Source: Ruminococcaceae bacterium UBA5579 (lineage in GTDB: Bacteria > Bacillota > Clostridia > Oscillospirales > Ruminococcaceae). From it: a stretch of DNA of 5,872 nt. Shown here piece after piece: positions 1 through 4,625 of the stretch. A model generated the notes under the pieces. That model was not told where the DNA came from and ran no database searches. It worked only from the letters and a program-made list of their open reading frames with translations. Made by a program: the position numbers and the translations under genes. Numbering within the stretch: position 1 is the first letter of the stretch; each line of letters opens with the position of its first letter. The stretch is from assembly GCA_002425305.1 (NCBI GenBank), contig DILZ01000029.1, positions 12,813-18,684 of the forward strand, written 5' to 3'.

Positions 1-17
1 TCCCTTTCTGTAATTAT

Positions 18-46
18 ATTATACCATATAGCGCACTATATGTCAA
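18..46 (-). promoter_or_regulatory. Perfect sigma-A promoter reading out of the left edge
   Basis: Read on the minus strand there is a TTGACA -35 box (41-46), a 17-bp spacer and a TATAAT -10 box (18-23), matching the vegetative consensus at all 12 positions. One copy of the palindromic operator (25-42) fills the spacer, so a bound repressor would directly block RNA polymerase. Beyond the -10 box the transcript would read AGAAAGGGA (1-9), a possible Shine-Dalgarno region, so the gene probably starts just outside the window. By analogy with divergent control regions of clostridial mobile elements it may encode an Xre-type repressor; that is inference. Confidence 0.85.
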
Positions 47-117
47 GGCTTTTTATGAAAAAAGTTGCACAAATATATAGCGCACTATTTGTACAAAACG
101 CATATAGTGCGCTATAG
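25..117. repeat. Three palindromic operator copies between divergent promoters
   Basis: The core ATAGCGCACTAT occurs at about 28-39 and 77-88, and its reverse complement ATAGTGCGCTAT at 104-115. Flanks extend the dyad: the copy at 25-42 begins CATATA and ends TATATG, and the copy at 69-92 lies between ACAAATA and TATTTGT. The centres are roughly 50 and 27 bp apart. The first copy sits in the spacer of the leftward promoter and the third covers the -35 region of the rightward promoter, which is a classic layout for autoregulated repression. The binding protein could be the hypothetical repressor off the left edge or the ribbon-helix-helix protein at 153-341. Confidence 0.85.
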
Positions 118-133
118 AAAAATATGATATAAT
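104..133 (+). promoter_or_regulatory. Extended -10 promoter of the three-gene operon
   Basis: TGATATAAT (125-133) is a perfect extended -10 element (TG-N-TATAAT). No good -35 box lies 17 bp upstream; that position is occupied by the third operator copy (104-115). A promoter relying on an extended -10 with an operator in place of the -35 box would be tightly repressible. The transcript would begin near 140, directly before the strong GGGGGTG ribosome binding site (141-147). Confidence 0.75.
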
Positions 134-152
134 AAAAACAGGGGGTGAACGA

Positions 153-341
153 ATGTATAATGATGTATCAAAAAAGGCAACAATGAAATATATCAAAGAG
201 AATTTAGAGGAAGTCCGCTTCCGTGTTCGAAAGGGTGAGAAAGAACGTTATAAAGCACACGCAGAGCGGCGGGGCAAGAGCCTCACGGGGCTTATAGTCG
301 ATCTCTTGGAACAGGATATAAAGAGGGCTGAAAATGAATGA
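153..341 (+). CDS. Small ribbon-helix-helix DNA-binding protein
   Basis: A 62-residue basic protein with the layout of an Arc/MetJ-type ribbon-helix-helix fold. It has a beta strand around residues 20-26 (EVRFRVR), helix A around 28-40 (EKERYKAHAERRG), a turn at G41-S43, and helix B around 44-58 (LTGLIVDLLEQDIKR). Proteins of this type act as dimers, placing the strand in the DNA major groove, and serve as antitoxins, plasmid copy-control proteins or relaxosome accessories. The start at 153 is supported by GGGGGTG seven bases upstream. It is the first gene of an operon and overlaps the next gene by 8 bp. It may autoregulate through the palindromes at 25-117 or supply the DNA-binding half missing from the zinc-finger protein at 660-887. 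The fold assignment is fairly firm; the role is inferred from context. Confidence 0.85.
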   Translation: MYNDVSKKATMKYIKENLEEVRFRVRKGEKERYKAHAERRGKSLTGLIVDLLEQDIKRAENE

Positions 342-663
342 GGAATTTTTGAGGATAATTCGCGCAAATTGCAATAACTTCGCGAGTGTGCTTGTCACAG
401 ACCACGCGCGAAAGCGTATAAAGCAGCGTGGCATTTCGCTGCTCGACGTTTTGAACGTAATGCGGAGCGGTGAAATTATTGAAGATTACCCCGACGATTT
501 TCCCTATCCCTCTTGCCTTATGCTGGGGCAAACGCTCGGCGGCGAGCCGTTGCATATTTGTATAGGTTGGGGTGATAATATCTTAAGGCTTATAACCCTT
601 TATATTCCCACGCTTGACGAATGGGAAAGCGATTACAAAACAAGAAAGGCGGCGAAATTATGA
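334..663 (+). CDS. DUF4258 family protein, candidate toxin-like partner
   Basis: A 109-residue protein resembling the DUF4258 family. Visible family features are an N-terminal DHARKRIKQRGI segment (residues 23-34) with His24 followed by regularly spaced Arg/Lys, then a helix (SLLDVLNVM) with a GEIIEDYPDD turn, and a C-terminal strand pair with PLHICIGW (72-79) and RLITLYIPTLDEW (85-97). Family members are uncharacterised but recur beside small zinc-finger or HTH genes in toxin-antitoxin-like pairs, and the compact basic sheet recalls small RNase toxins. The start has AGAGGG six bases upstream and overlaps the ribbon-helix-helix gene; the stop overlaps the next start as ATGA (660-663), so translation is probably coupled. 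Toxin activity is an inference, not shown by any catalytic motif I can verify. Confidence 0.8.
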   Translation: MNEEFLRIIRANCNNFASVLVTDHARKRIKQRGISLLDVLNVMRSGEIIEDYPDDFPYPSCLMLGQTLGGEPLHICIGWGDNILRLITLYIPTLDEWESDYKTRKAAKL

Positions 664-887
664 CGTGTTCATATTGCGGAAAAGAAATGCTTGAAACAAC
701 GACAACGCACGTTGAAGAAATGGGCGGCAATACGATCCTTGTGATCAAGGGAGTGCCGTGCTATAAGTGCAAGGAATGTAGTGAGATCCACTATACAATG
801 GACGTGTTGATGAAGCTTGAAGCGCTTGTTAACAAGTTCAAGGAAACATTGAGCACCGATATGATCGTTGAATATTCGGTGGCATAA
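660..887 (+). CDS. YgiT/MqsA-type zinc-finger protein lacking the HTH domain
   Basis: A 75-residue protein that is essentially the N-terminal zinc domain of MqsA (YgiT). Cysteines at 3, 6, 37 and 40 fall at the same positions as the zinc ligands of E. coli MqsA; an additional Cys lies at 34. In MqsA this domain binds and neutralises the MqsR toxin, while a C-terminal HTH domain binds DNA. Here the protein stops at residue 75 with no HTH. It follows the DUF4258 gene with a 4-bp ATGA overlap, in the toxin-first order of mqsRA. The ATG at 660 is preferred over an in-frame upstream ATG at 621 because AAAGG precedes it (645-649) and the Cys spacing begins there. Its likely job is to bind the DUF4258 protein (inference). 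Confidence 0.85.
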   Translation: MTCSYCGKEMLETTTTHVEEMGGNTILVIKGVPCYKCKECSEIHYTMDVLMKLEALVNKFKETLSTDMIVEYSVA

Positions 888-908
888 TCTCAATTATAAG
901 GAAATTTT

Positions 909-953
909 ACCCTTTGCGGGTCTTACAATTTTCACTCTACCCTTATGGGTCAT
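909..953 (+). repeat. Two tandem short hairpin-repeats
   Basis: ACCC-TTTGC-GGGTC (909-922) and ACCC-TTAT-GGGTC (939-951) form the same 4-bp stem with a short loop. Each is followed by N-TAC, and they are spaced 30 bp apart. They lie between the zinc-finger gene and the operon terminator. They could be protein-binding sites, small RNA hairpins or chance; the regular spacing and shared flank argue mildly against chance. Confidence 0.4.
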
Positions 954-958
954 ACCGG

Positions 959-988
959 GAGCGGGCTTTGGCTCGCTCTTGGTTTTTT
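959..988 (+). terminator. Intrinsic terminator of the three-gene operon
   Basis: GAGCGGGC (959-966), loop TTTG, and GCTCGCTC (971-978) give an 8-bp stem with one G-U pair, followed by TTGGTTTTTT (979-988). This is a canonical Rho-independent terminator about 70 bases after the zinc-finger gene, closing the operon. Its presence also argues against translation of this stretch. Confidence 0.85.
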
Positions 989-1256
989 GGAAAAGCCTCT
1001 TGGCCGGTTATTGATCGAGCGGCTTCTTCCGTATATGCCTCAAATGCTTTGAAAACCGCACGGAGCGGCGGCTTTCCACTCGATAACGAAAGATTATTCC
1101 CAAGAACCGAAAACGCGAATACAGGGCATTTCTCGCGCTCTCTGCATACACAAGCCGTTCGGCGCTGAAAATGTTCTCGATAAATTTCGGCAGCCGGAAC
1201 GGTTTACCTCGCGTTCGAAAAAAAGCGACAATCCGGAAGATCGGAATTTTGCTTGA
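989..1256. other. Gene-free stretch with one long stem
   Basis: I see no convincing gene on either strand: the open frames lack ribosome binding sites and recognisable domains. One clear structure is present: CCGTTCGGC (1155-1163) can pair with GCCGGAACGG (1193-1202), nine base pairs with a single bulged base and a 29-base loop. The stretch lies between two plus-strand terminators, so any RNA made here would be a separate short transcript. I could not find a strong promoter for it. Confidence 0.5.
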
Positions 1257-1298
1257 CGGCGCTATCAAAACTGAGCAACTTCGGAGCGCCGATTTTTT
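1257..1298 (+). terminator. Second plus-strand intrinsic terminator
   Basis: CGGCGCT (1257-1263) pairs perfectly with AGCGCCG (1285-1291) around a 21-base loop, followed by ATTTTTT (1292-1298). The 7-bp GC-rich stem and U-tract are terminator-like, although the loop is long. No annotated gene ends here, so it either terminates an unrecognised small RNA from 989-1256 or is a back-up to the terminator at 959-988. Confidence 0.65.
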
Positions 1299-1305
1299 GA
1301 GTGCC

Positions 1306-1340
1306 TGTCAATTTGGCTATACTCAATAGCTAAATTGTCA
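1306..1340. repeat. 15-bp-arm inverted repeat, oriT-like hairpin
   Basis: TGTCAATTTGGCTAT (1306-1320) and ATAGCTAAATTGTCA (1326-1340) are inverted repeats separated by ACTCA: 13 Watson-Crick pairs, one G-T pair and one mismatch. The right arm is followed by AGCGGGG (1341-1347). A long AT-rich hairpin followed by a short GC-rich motif in a gene-free stretch is the general look of a relaxase recognition and nick region. There is no U-tract directly after it, so it is not a typical terminator. No relaxase gene is in the window, so oriT function is a hypothesis; an operator for a dimeric repressor is the main alternative. Confidence 0.5.
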
Positions 1341-1358
1341 AGCGGGGCTTTAGAATTT

Positions 1359-1537
1359 AGCTTTCAGCAGTGGCAAAGCTCCAAGCCACCGCTTGCAAGC
1401 GATTTCAAAAATCGCGGCAAAATCTCAAATTCCTAAACGGACTTTAACACGAACATCGCGGCAAAATGCACAAAGTCCGAAATCGGCTTGCTTGAAAATT
1501 TCCGTCAAGTTTGAAAAGAAAATTTGAGATTTGCCGC
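1359..1537. other. Highly structured noncoding element with nested stems
   Basis: About 180 bases contain a dense set of mutually compatible stems. AGCTTT (1359-1364) can pair with AAAGCT (1375-1380), which lies in the loop of GTGGC/GCCAC (1370-1374/1385-1389), giving a possible pseudoknot. The palindrome CGCTTGCAAGCG (1390-1401) is followed by GCGATTT/AAATCGC (1399-1405/1409-1415). A long-range stem pairs 1414-1431 with 1521-1537 (17 bp, one bulge). It encloses CGGACTTT/AAAGTCCG (1438-1445/1472-1479) and CTTGA/TCAAG (1491-1495/1505-1509). No reading frame is convincing. It could be a structured RNA or the flank of a conjugative transfer origin; I cannot name a known family. Confidence 0.6.
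1411..1467. repeat. Perfect 13-bp direct repeat inside the structured element
   Basis: ATCGCGGCAAAAT occurs at 1411-1423 and again at 1455-1467. Both copies contain GCGGCAAAAT, which can pair with ATTTGCCGC at 1529-1537. Two alternative 5' arms therefore compete for one 3' arm, which would suit a conformational switch or reiterated protein-binding sites. Confidence 0.6.
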
Positions 1538-1560
1538 CAATAAAAGCTGGGAATGTGCAG

Positions 1561-1615
1561 ATAAAAACTAAGTGCTTGCTTAGTTTAAGCCGCTCTCCAG
1601 ATCGCGGAGCGGCTT
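1561..1615 (-). terminator. Tandem hairpins ending the phage operon
   Basis: Read on the minus strand, a 9-bp perfect stem AAGCCGCTC/GAGCGGCTT (1607-1615 with 1587-1595, 11-base loop) is followed at once by AAACTAAG/CTTAGTTT (1579-1586 with 1565-1572, 6-base loop) running into a short T-tract (1567-1561 reads TTTTTAT). This is where transcription of the leftward phage genes would be expected to stop. On the plus strand the GC-rich stem lacks a following T-run. Confidence 0.55.
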
Positions 1616-1738
1616 CATTCTATTGTCTTATTCACGGCTAATCAAGTTTTCGTGTTTTAATAGGCTTTTCCATTACAAGGCGGTAAATCTTCTCGCTCCA
1701 AGAGCAAAAGGCAGATTACAGTTGATTTCTTCTTTGGA
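1616..1738. other. Intergenic gap where a portal gene would be expected
   Basis: These bases lie downstream of the terminase gene. In most tailed phages the portal gene starts within a few bases of the terL stop, but here no ribosome binding site or credible start codon leads to an open frame on the minus strand. The one nearby ATG reads only 11 codons. Nothing else is recognised. Confidence 0.5.
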
Positions 1739-2635
1739 TTACTGTACACTACCGGCAGAAAATCTCCGCTTGTTATAAACGACCGTCGATATTACTTTCC
1801 TCAGAGCCTCGCACAATGTATCATTATCTTTAACAGGCTTTTCATCGCCGCGTTCTGCCGCTTTTTCATCCCATATGTAAATTTGAAGCTGCTCTATGAG
1901 CTTTTTACAGCTCTGATTGATGATAAGCTTGTTAAGTGAGAACATTGTGCTTACCTTTGCGATCCCGTTTCTCACATCATTGTCCGCACTTTTTAATCTG
2001 TATCCTCTGTTCCGAAGCTCGTTTCTAAATGTTTCGGCTTCTTCATCGAGGACAACATATATCACGCTGTCGGGCAATCCAGCAAATTTAACGAAATTCT
2101 CCGTGTTTTCAAGAACGGAAACCTTATCACTTCGGAAATACTCTCCTTCAACTCTAACTATGTTTCCATCATCAAGGATCTCAAGAAATACCGTAGGAGC
2201 AATCGAGCTATACTCAACAGCTATGTATCTCCTGTGCTTGTTCGTGTCCGTTTTATCGGCAATATCTTCACAATAAATGTTGGTGAGGCTGTCAAACGCA
2301 GGGTATACCAACTTGTCGCGCTCGGTTATTTGTACCAGCTCAGCAAATGCGTCGCTCGTTGCGTCAACCATATCCTTAAACTTGCTGCTGGGGAAGCTCT
2401 CCAACTGTGAAAAATATTCGTCGTTCCAGTCCGCCGCTATAACATCGAAATTTCCTGCCTGCCATTGAGCCGCGACCGGTTCCGCTCTGGTTTCTTTACT
2501 TCCTGTTACAGGGAGAGCCTTAACATTAAACCCGGCTAGGAAATTTATATAACTTTGTATTTGTGCTTTGCCTGCTTGTCCCGGATCCTGCGGAAGTCTT
2601 ATCTTCACATTGCCGTACTTTGCATTATCTGTCAT
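1739..2635 (-). CDS. Downstream half of split terminase large subunit, plus extra nuclease domain
   Basis: This 298-codon frame is in phase with the terminase frame at 2666-3676 and separated from it by one TGA and ten sense codons (EVRALIKHTA). Its ATG has no ribosome binding site, so it is best read as the rest of the same gene. Residues 1-100 complete a Terminase_6C-type RNase H nuclease: KIRLPQDPGQAGKAQ carries the second catalytic Asp (D17) and KFKDMVDA the third (D91). A normal terminase would end there. Residues 103-298 are instead the linker and nuclease of a different, PBSX/SPP1-like terminase: LVYPAFD (109-115), YIAVEYSSIAPTVFL (137-151), VIYVVLDEEAETF (191-203), SADNDVRNGI (216-225), IWDEKAAERG (254-263) and KDNDTLCEALR (269-279). 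Expected motifs there are VDYGT and NDHxxDA; both Asp residues are Glu here, suggesting a weakened or dead nuclease. Family assignments rest on remembered motifs. Confidence 0.8.
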   Translation of the reverse strand: MTDNAKYGNVKIRLPQDPGQAGKAQIQSYINFLAGFNVKALPVTGSKETRAEPVAAQWQAGNFDVIAADWNDEYFSQLESFPSSKFKDMVDATSDAFAELVQITERDKLVYPAFDSLTNIYCEDIADKTDTNKHRRYIAVEYSSIAPTVFLEILDDGNIVRVEGEYFRSDKVSVLENTENFVKFAGLPDSVIYVVLDEEAETFRNELRNRGYRLKSADNDVRNGIAKVSTMFSLNKLIINQSCKKLIEQLQIYIWDEKAAERGDEKPVKDNDTLCEALRKVISTVVYNKRRFSAGSVQ

Positions 2636-2665
2636 AGCAGTATGTTTTATTAAAGCTCGTACCTC

Positions 2666-3676
2666 TCAGGCAGATTTGCGAACATTTATAACGTCGATCA
2701 CTGCGAAACGACCGTCCGCACGTCTGCCCATAAGAACTCCGGAAGTGTAAGCTGGTTCGCCTTTTTCATCTTCGGAAGTGGCGGCTAGATCCCACGCGCG
2801 GACAAAAGCTGTAACATCTTTCGGGATAAAAGGCAGCATAGCTCCGATTTGGTTCCTATTGAAGAAAAGCCCTGCCGCATTCTTAATTTTCCAGTTACCA
2901 TATAACAAACGTTCGCGCTCAACAAGGGGTAATGCTTCGAGGTTCGCCAAATACGACGGGTCTGCCTGCATAAGCATTTTGTTGTCCTGCAACGTACTCG
3001 CAATAAATGTGACCGATTTAATTACAGAGGGCTTTATTCCTTGCTTGATAAGCTCCTCCTTTGTATCTCCCCATATAATCACTTCGTTTTGCCTTGCCAT
3101 ATATCGGAGCTTTCCGCTCCGTTCCGGTATCGGATAACCCGTTTCGGGGTCAATCCACCATTCTATGAGCTTTGCGACCCAACTGTCAGCGTCCGGGTTA
3201 CAAGTTGCTCTTACATAAGGCTTTACTCCACAAGCAGAGCGGTTTCTTGATAACATATAAAAGAATTGTTTCTCGGTAAAGTGGGTCAATTCGTCAAATC
3301 CAATAAATGTGATTTGTGAGCCTTGCCAATTCTGAACATCTTCATCTCTTCCCAGATAGTCAAAATGAAGTGTTGCTTTTCCAGAAAAAGACCAATGATA
3401 TTTTGGACTTTTGGAACTTACCGCTCCTTGTATCCCGCTGTACAAGCTCACGCTCTCATCCCACAGCCCTCCCGAAACCGTGATTTGAGTATAATTGCGC
3501 CGAAATATTACAGCGCGGTAATCCTGCGTATTTATATAGCGCAGAGGCTCCATCAGCAGAGCAAATGTTTTTCCGCCGCCGGCTGCACCGCCATAAACAG
3601 CAATATCCGCAACCGTCGACAAGAATTGCTCTTGCGGACCTCTTTGCGGCTTAATAATTTTACTTATTGCGATCAC
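2666..3676 (-). CDS. terL: Phage terminase large subunit, ATPase part, truncated by in-frame TGA
   Basis: This is the DNA-packaging motor ATPase. Numbered from the GTG at 3676, Walker A is GGAAGGGKT (29-37), Walker B is IGFDEL with D128-E129, and the coupling motif is TCNP (158-161). The first catalytic Asp of the C-terminal nuclease is in AWDLAA (D296). The frame ends 40 residues later at TGA (2666-2668), after VINVRKSA, leaving the nuclease without its other two Asp residues; the remainder continues in the same frame at 1739-2635. A TTG at 3703 opens the frame further, but the GTG at 3676 places IKPQRGPQEQF near the N-terminus as in relatives and overlaps the TerS stop by only 17 bp. AGGA lies just upstream, though too close, so the start is uncertain. 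Without suppression the product should not package DNA. Confidence 0.88.
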   Translation of the reverse strand: MIAISKIIKPQRGPQEQFLSTVADIAVYGGAAGGGKTFALLMEPLRYINTQDYRAVIFRRNYTQITVSGGLWDESVSLYSGIQGAVSSKSPKYHWSFSGKATLHFDYLGRDEDVQNWQGSQITFIGFDELTHFTEKQFFYMLSRNRSACGVKPYVRATCNPDADSWVAKLIEWWIDPETGYPIPERSGKLRYMARQNEVIIWGDTKEELIKQGIKPSVIKSVTFIASTLQDNKMLMQADPSYLANLEALPLVERERLLYGNWKIKNAAGLFFNRNQIGAMLPFIPKDVTAFVRAWDLAATSEDEKGEPAYTSGVLMGRRADGRFAVIDVINVRKSA

Positions 3677-4148
3677 CGTCCTTTTCGGGTAAGTAAATAT
3701 CAATAGTCATAGCTTCGGATGTATCTTTATCTTCCGAGTTTGCAGCGCTTATATTTGCCCGCTCGATTTCCGCTCCGAGTTTTATAAATTCCTTAATATC
3801 TTTCGGCGATAAAGAATCAACGGGAATCTTTTTAAAGGCTTCGAAAGCAATTTTTTGAATTTTGATCGCTATTTCGATTTGCCGCTTTCTCATTTCTTGG
3901 AAAGCCCTTTTCTCGGCTATTAATTCTTGGCGGCGAATTTCGTTGTCATAATCGCGGCTTCGATTTACCCAATTCCATTGACTGCTCCACCGTTCGATCA
4001 AAGTGGCGGACTTACCCAACTTTTTCCCAACTTTCCCCAAACTTCGCTCATCGCCCAGCTTGCAATAGAGGGTAAAGGCTTTAAATGCTTGAACGGTTTC
4101 TCCCTGTTGACGCTCCCAAGAGTTTTCGATATTTTTATTTTTTGCCAT
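3660..4148 (-). CDS. terS: Phage terminase small subunit-like DNA-binding protein
   Basis: A 162-residue protein directly before terL, the standard place for the small terminase subunit that recognises the packaging site and recruits TerL. Residues 9-25 (NSWERQQGETVQAFKAF) and 28-62 (YCKLGDERSLGKVGKKLGK, SATLIERWSSQWNWVNR) form the typical N-terminal HTH domain. They include the conserved pattern of K-S-x-x-x-I-x-x-W-S-x-x-x-x-W-x-x-R. A long charged helix follows (about 68-135), suited to oligomerisation, with an acidic tail ending in LPEKDGDRNK. AAAGG six bases before the ATG is a good ribosome binding site. It overlaps the chosen terL start, suggesting coupled translation. The frame looks intact, unlike terL. 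Confidence 0.85.
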   Translation of the reverse strand: MAKNKNIENSWERQQGETVQAFKAFTLYCKLGDERSLGKVGKKLGKSATLIERWSSQWNWVNRSRDYDNEIRRQELIAEKRAFQEMRKRQIEIAIKIQKIAFEAFKKIPVDSLSPKDIKEFIKLGAEIERANISAANSEDKDTSEAMTIDIYLPEKDGDRNK

Positions 4149-4200
4149 TATTACCTTTCCCCCTTTGCCGCTATTTTTGAGTTTTCACAGTTTAATAGAT

Positions 4201-4473
4201 TTAGCCTTTTTCGACATTTCCGAATACTTTTATGTAATTTTTCTTGATAATGTCGTTTGCGTTTTCGTCCATAAACTGAAAAGCTTCGTCCTCATTAAGA
4301 ACCTCAACTTTGATTGAGTGAGTAATATTCATTTCCATGATCTTAAAATAATTACCCTTTGATGTACGGTAAAGCATATTTGTCGTTTCAAAAGGATCAC
4401 TCGATCTACACAACAGAACGGAATCTTCCGTTGAGTAAAGCTTTTTGCCGATGATAAATTCTCTGTTTTCCAT
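4201..4473 (-). CDS. Small acidic protein of unknown function
   Basis: A protein of 90 residues (97 if started at the upstream ATG at 4494). I prefer the ATG at 4473 because AAAGGA lies about ten bases before it, whereas the ATG at 4494 has no ribosome binding site of its own. The sequence opens MENREFIIGKKLYSTEDS, has a middle LYRTSKGNYFKIMEM, and ends KNYIKVFGNVEKG. That pattern (an I-x-G-K-x-Y-ST opening, an LYR-x-x-x-G-x-YF core, an E-A-x-x-F helix and a final F-G-x-V-E) recalls a family of short proteins common in clostridial prophages and conjugative elements near replication genes. None that I know has a function. It lies between rusA and terS with no signal peptide or membrane segment. 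Confidence 0.75.
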   Translation of the reverse strand: MENREFIIGKKLYSTEDSVLLCRSSDPFETTNMLYRTSKGNYFKIMEMNITHSIKVEVLNEDEAFQFMDENANDIIKKNYIKVFGNVEKG

Positions 4474-4490
4474 AGTTAAAAATTCCTTTC

Positions 4491-4541
4491 TCATTCACTG
4501 GTTGTATGTTTTATTACGGAGCGGCGGCAACAATTCTTCAT
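4491..4541 (-). CDS. Possible 16-residue leader peptide
   Basis: On the minus strand a perfect GGAGG (4548-4552) stands six bases before an ATG (4541) that opens 16 codons (MKNCCRRSVIKHTTSE) and a TGA at 4491-4493. The stop overlaps the ATG at 4494 of the longer form of the following gene as ATGA. The ribosome binding site is the best in this part of the window yet serves only this tiny frame. It could be a coupled leader peptide or the start of a gene that has lost its remainder. The start codon sits on the arm of a perfect hairpin (4523-4548). Confidence 0.4.
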   Translation of the reverse strand: MKNCCRRSVIKHTTSE

Positions 4542-4548
4542 TGCCGCC
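4523..4548 (-). promoter_or_regulatory. Perfect 8-bp hairpin over the leader start codon
   Basis: GGCGGCAA (4523-4530) and TTGCCGCC (4541-4548) are perfect inverted repeats around a 10-base loop. On the minus-strand transcript the stem abuts the GGAGG ribosome binding site and includes the first base of the leader ATG, so folding would hinder initiation. No T-run follows on either strand, so it is not an intrinsic terminator. Confidence 0.5.
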
Positions 4549-4583
4549 CTCCGGGATAAGTTCACAAATTTCTCGCCGGTTAC

Positions 4584-4612
4584 TTGACAAGCCCACCAAT
4601 TTCGTATATAAT
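4584..4612 (+). promoter_or_regulatory. Perfect-consensus promoter opposed to the phage operon
   Basis: TTGACA (4584-4589), a 17-bp spacer and TATAAT (4607-4612) match the sigma-A consensus at every position. It reads rightward from the gap between the small-protein gene and rusA, so its transcript is antisense to rusA and dnaC. A short dyad, ATTGA/TCAAT (4613-4617/4626-4630), overlaps the expected start site and could be an operator. No sense gene follows closely on the plus strand. Confidence 0.75.
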
Positions 4613-4625
4613 ATTGATATAGTGG

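Noticed and set aside
25..117. The repeated dyads as a CRISPR array
   Set aside because: The repeats are short palindromes in mixed orientation with unequal spacing inside promoters, which fits operators and not CRISPR repeats.
914..1168. An 84-codon open frame on the plus strand after the zinc-finger gene
   Set aside because: It spans the 959-988 intrinsic terminator, has no ribosome binding site or recognisable domain, and low-complexity composition; I treat it as noncoding.
1008..1268. An 86-codon open frame on the minus strand
   Set aside because: No ribosome binding site, no domain, strongly basic composition, and it lies in a gene-free structured stretch.
1305..1615. A group II intron or transposon end
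   Set aside because: No domain V-like hairpin, reverse transcriptase, transposase or terminal inverted repeats with target duplication were seen.
1676..1738. The terminase frame continues open for 20 codons after its TAA
   Set aside because: A run of 20 open codons is common by chance and the extension has no motif I recognise, so I do not propose a second nonsense mutation.
2666..2668. TGA reassigned to an amino acid, as in some gut phages
   Set aside because: The ribbon-helix-helix, DUF4258, rusA and dnaC genes all end in TGA and no other gene has an internal TGA, so a global recoding is unlikely.
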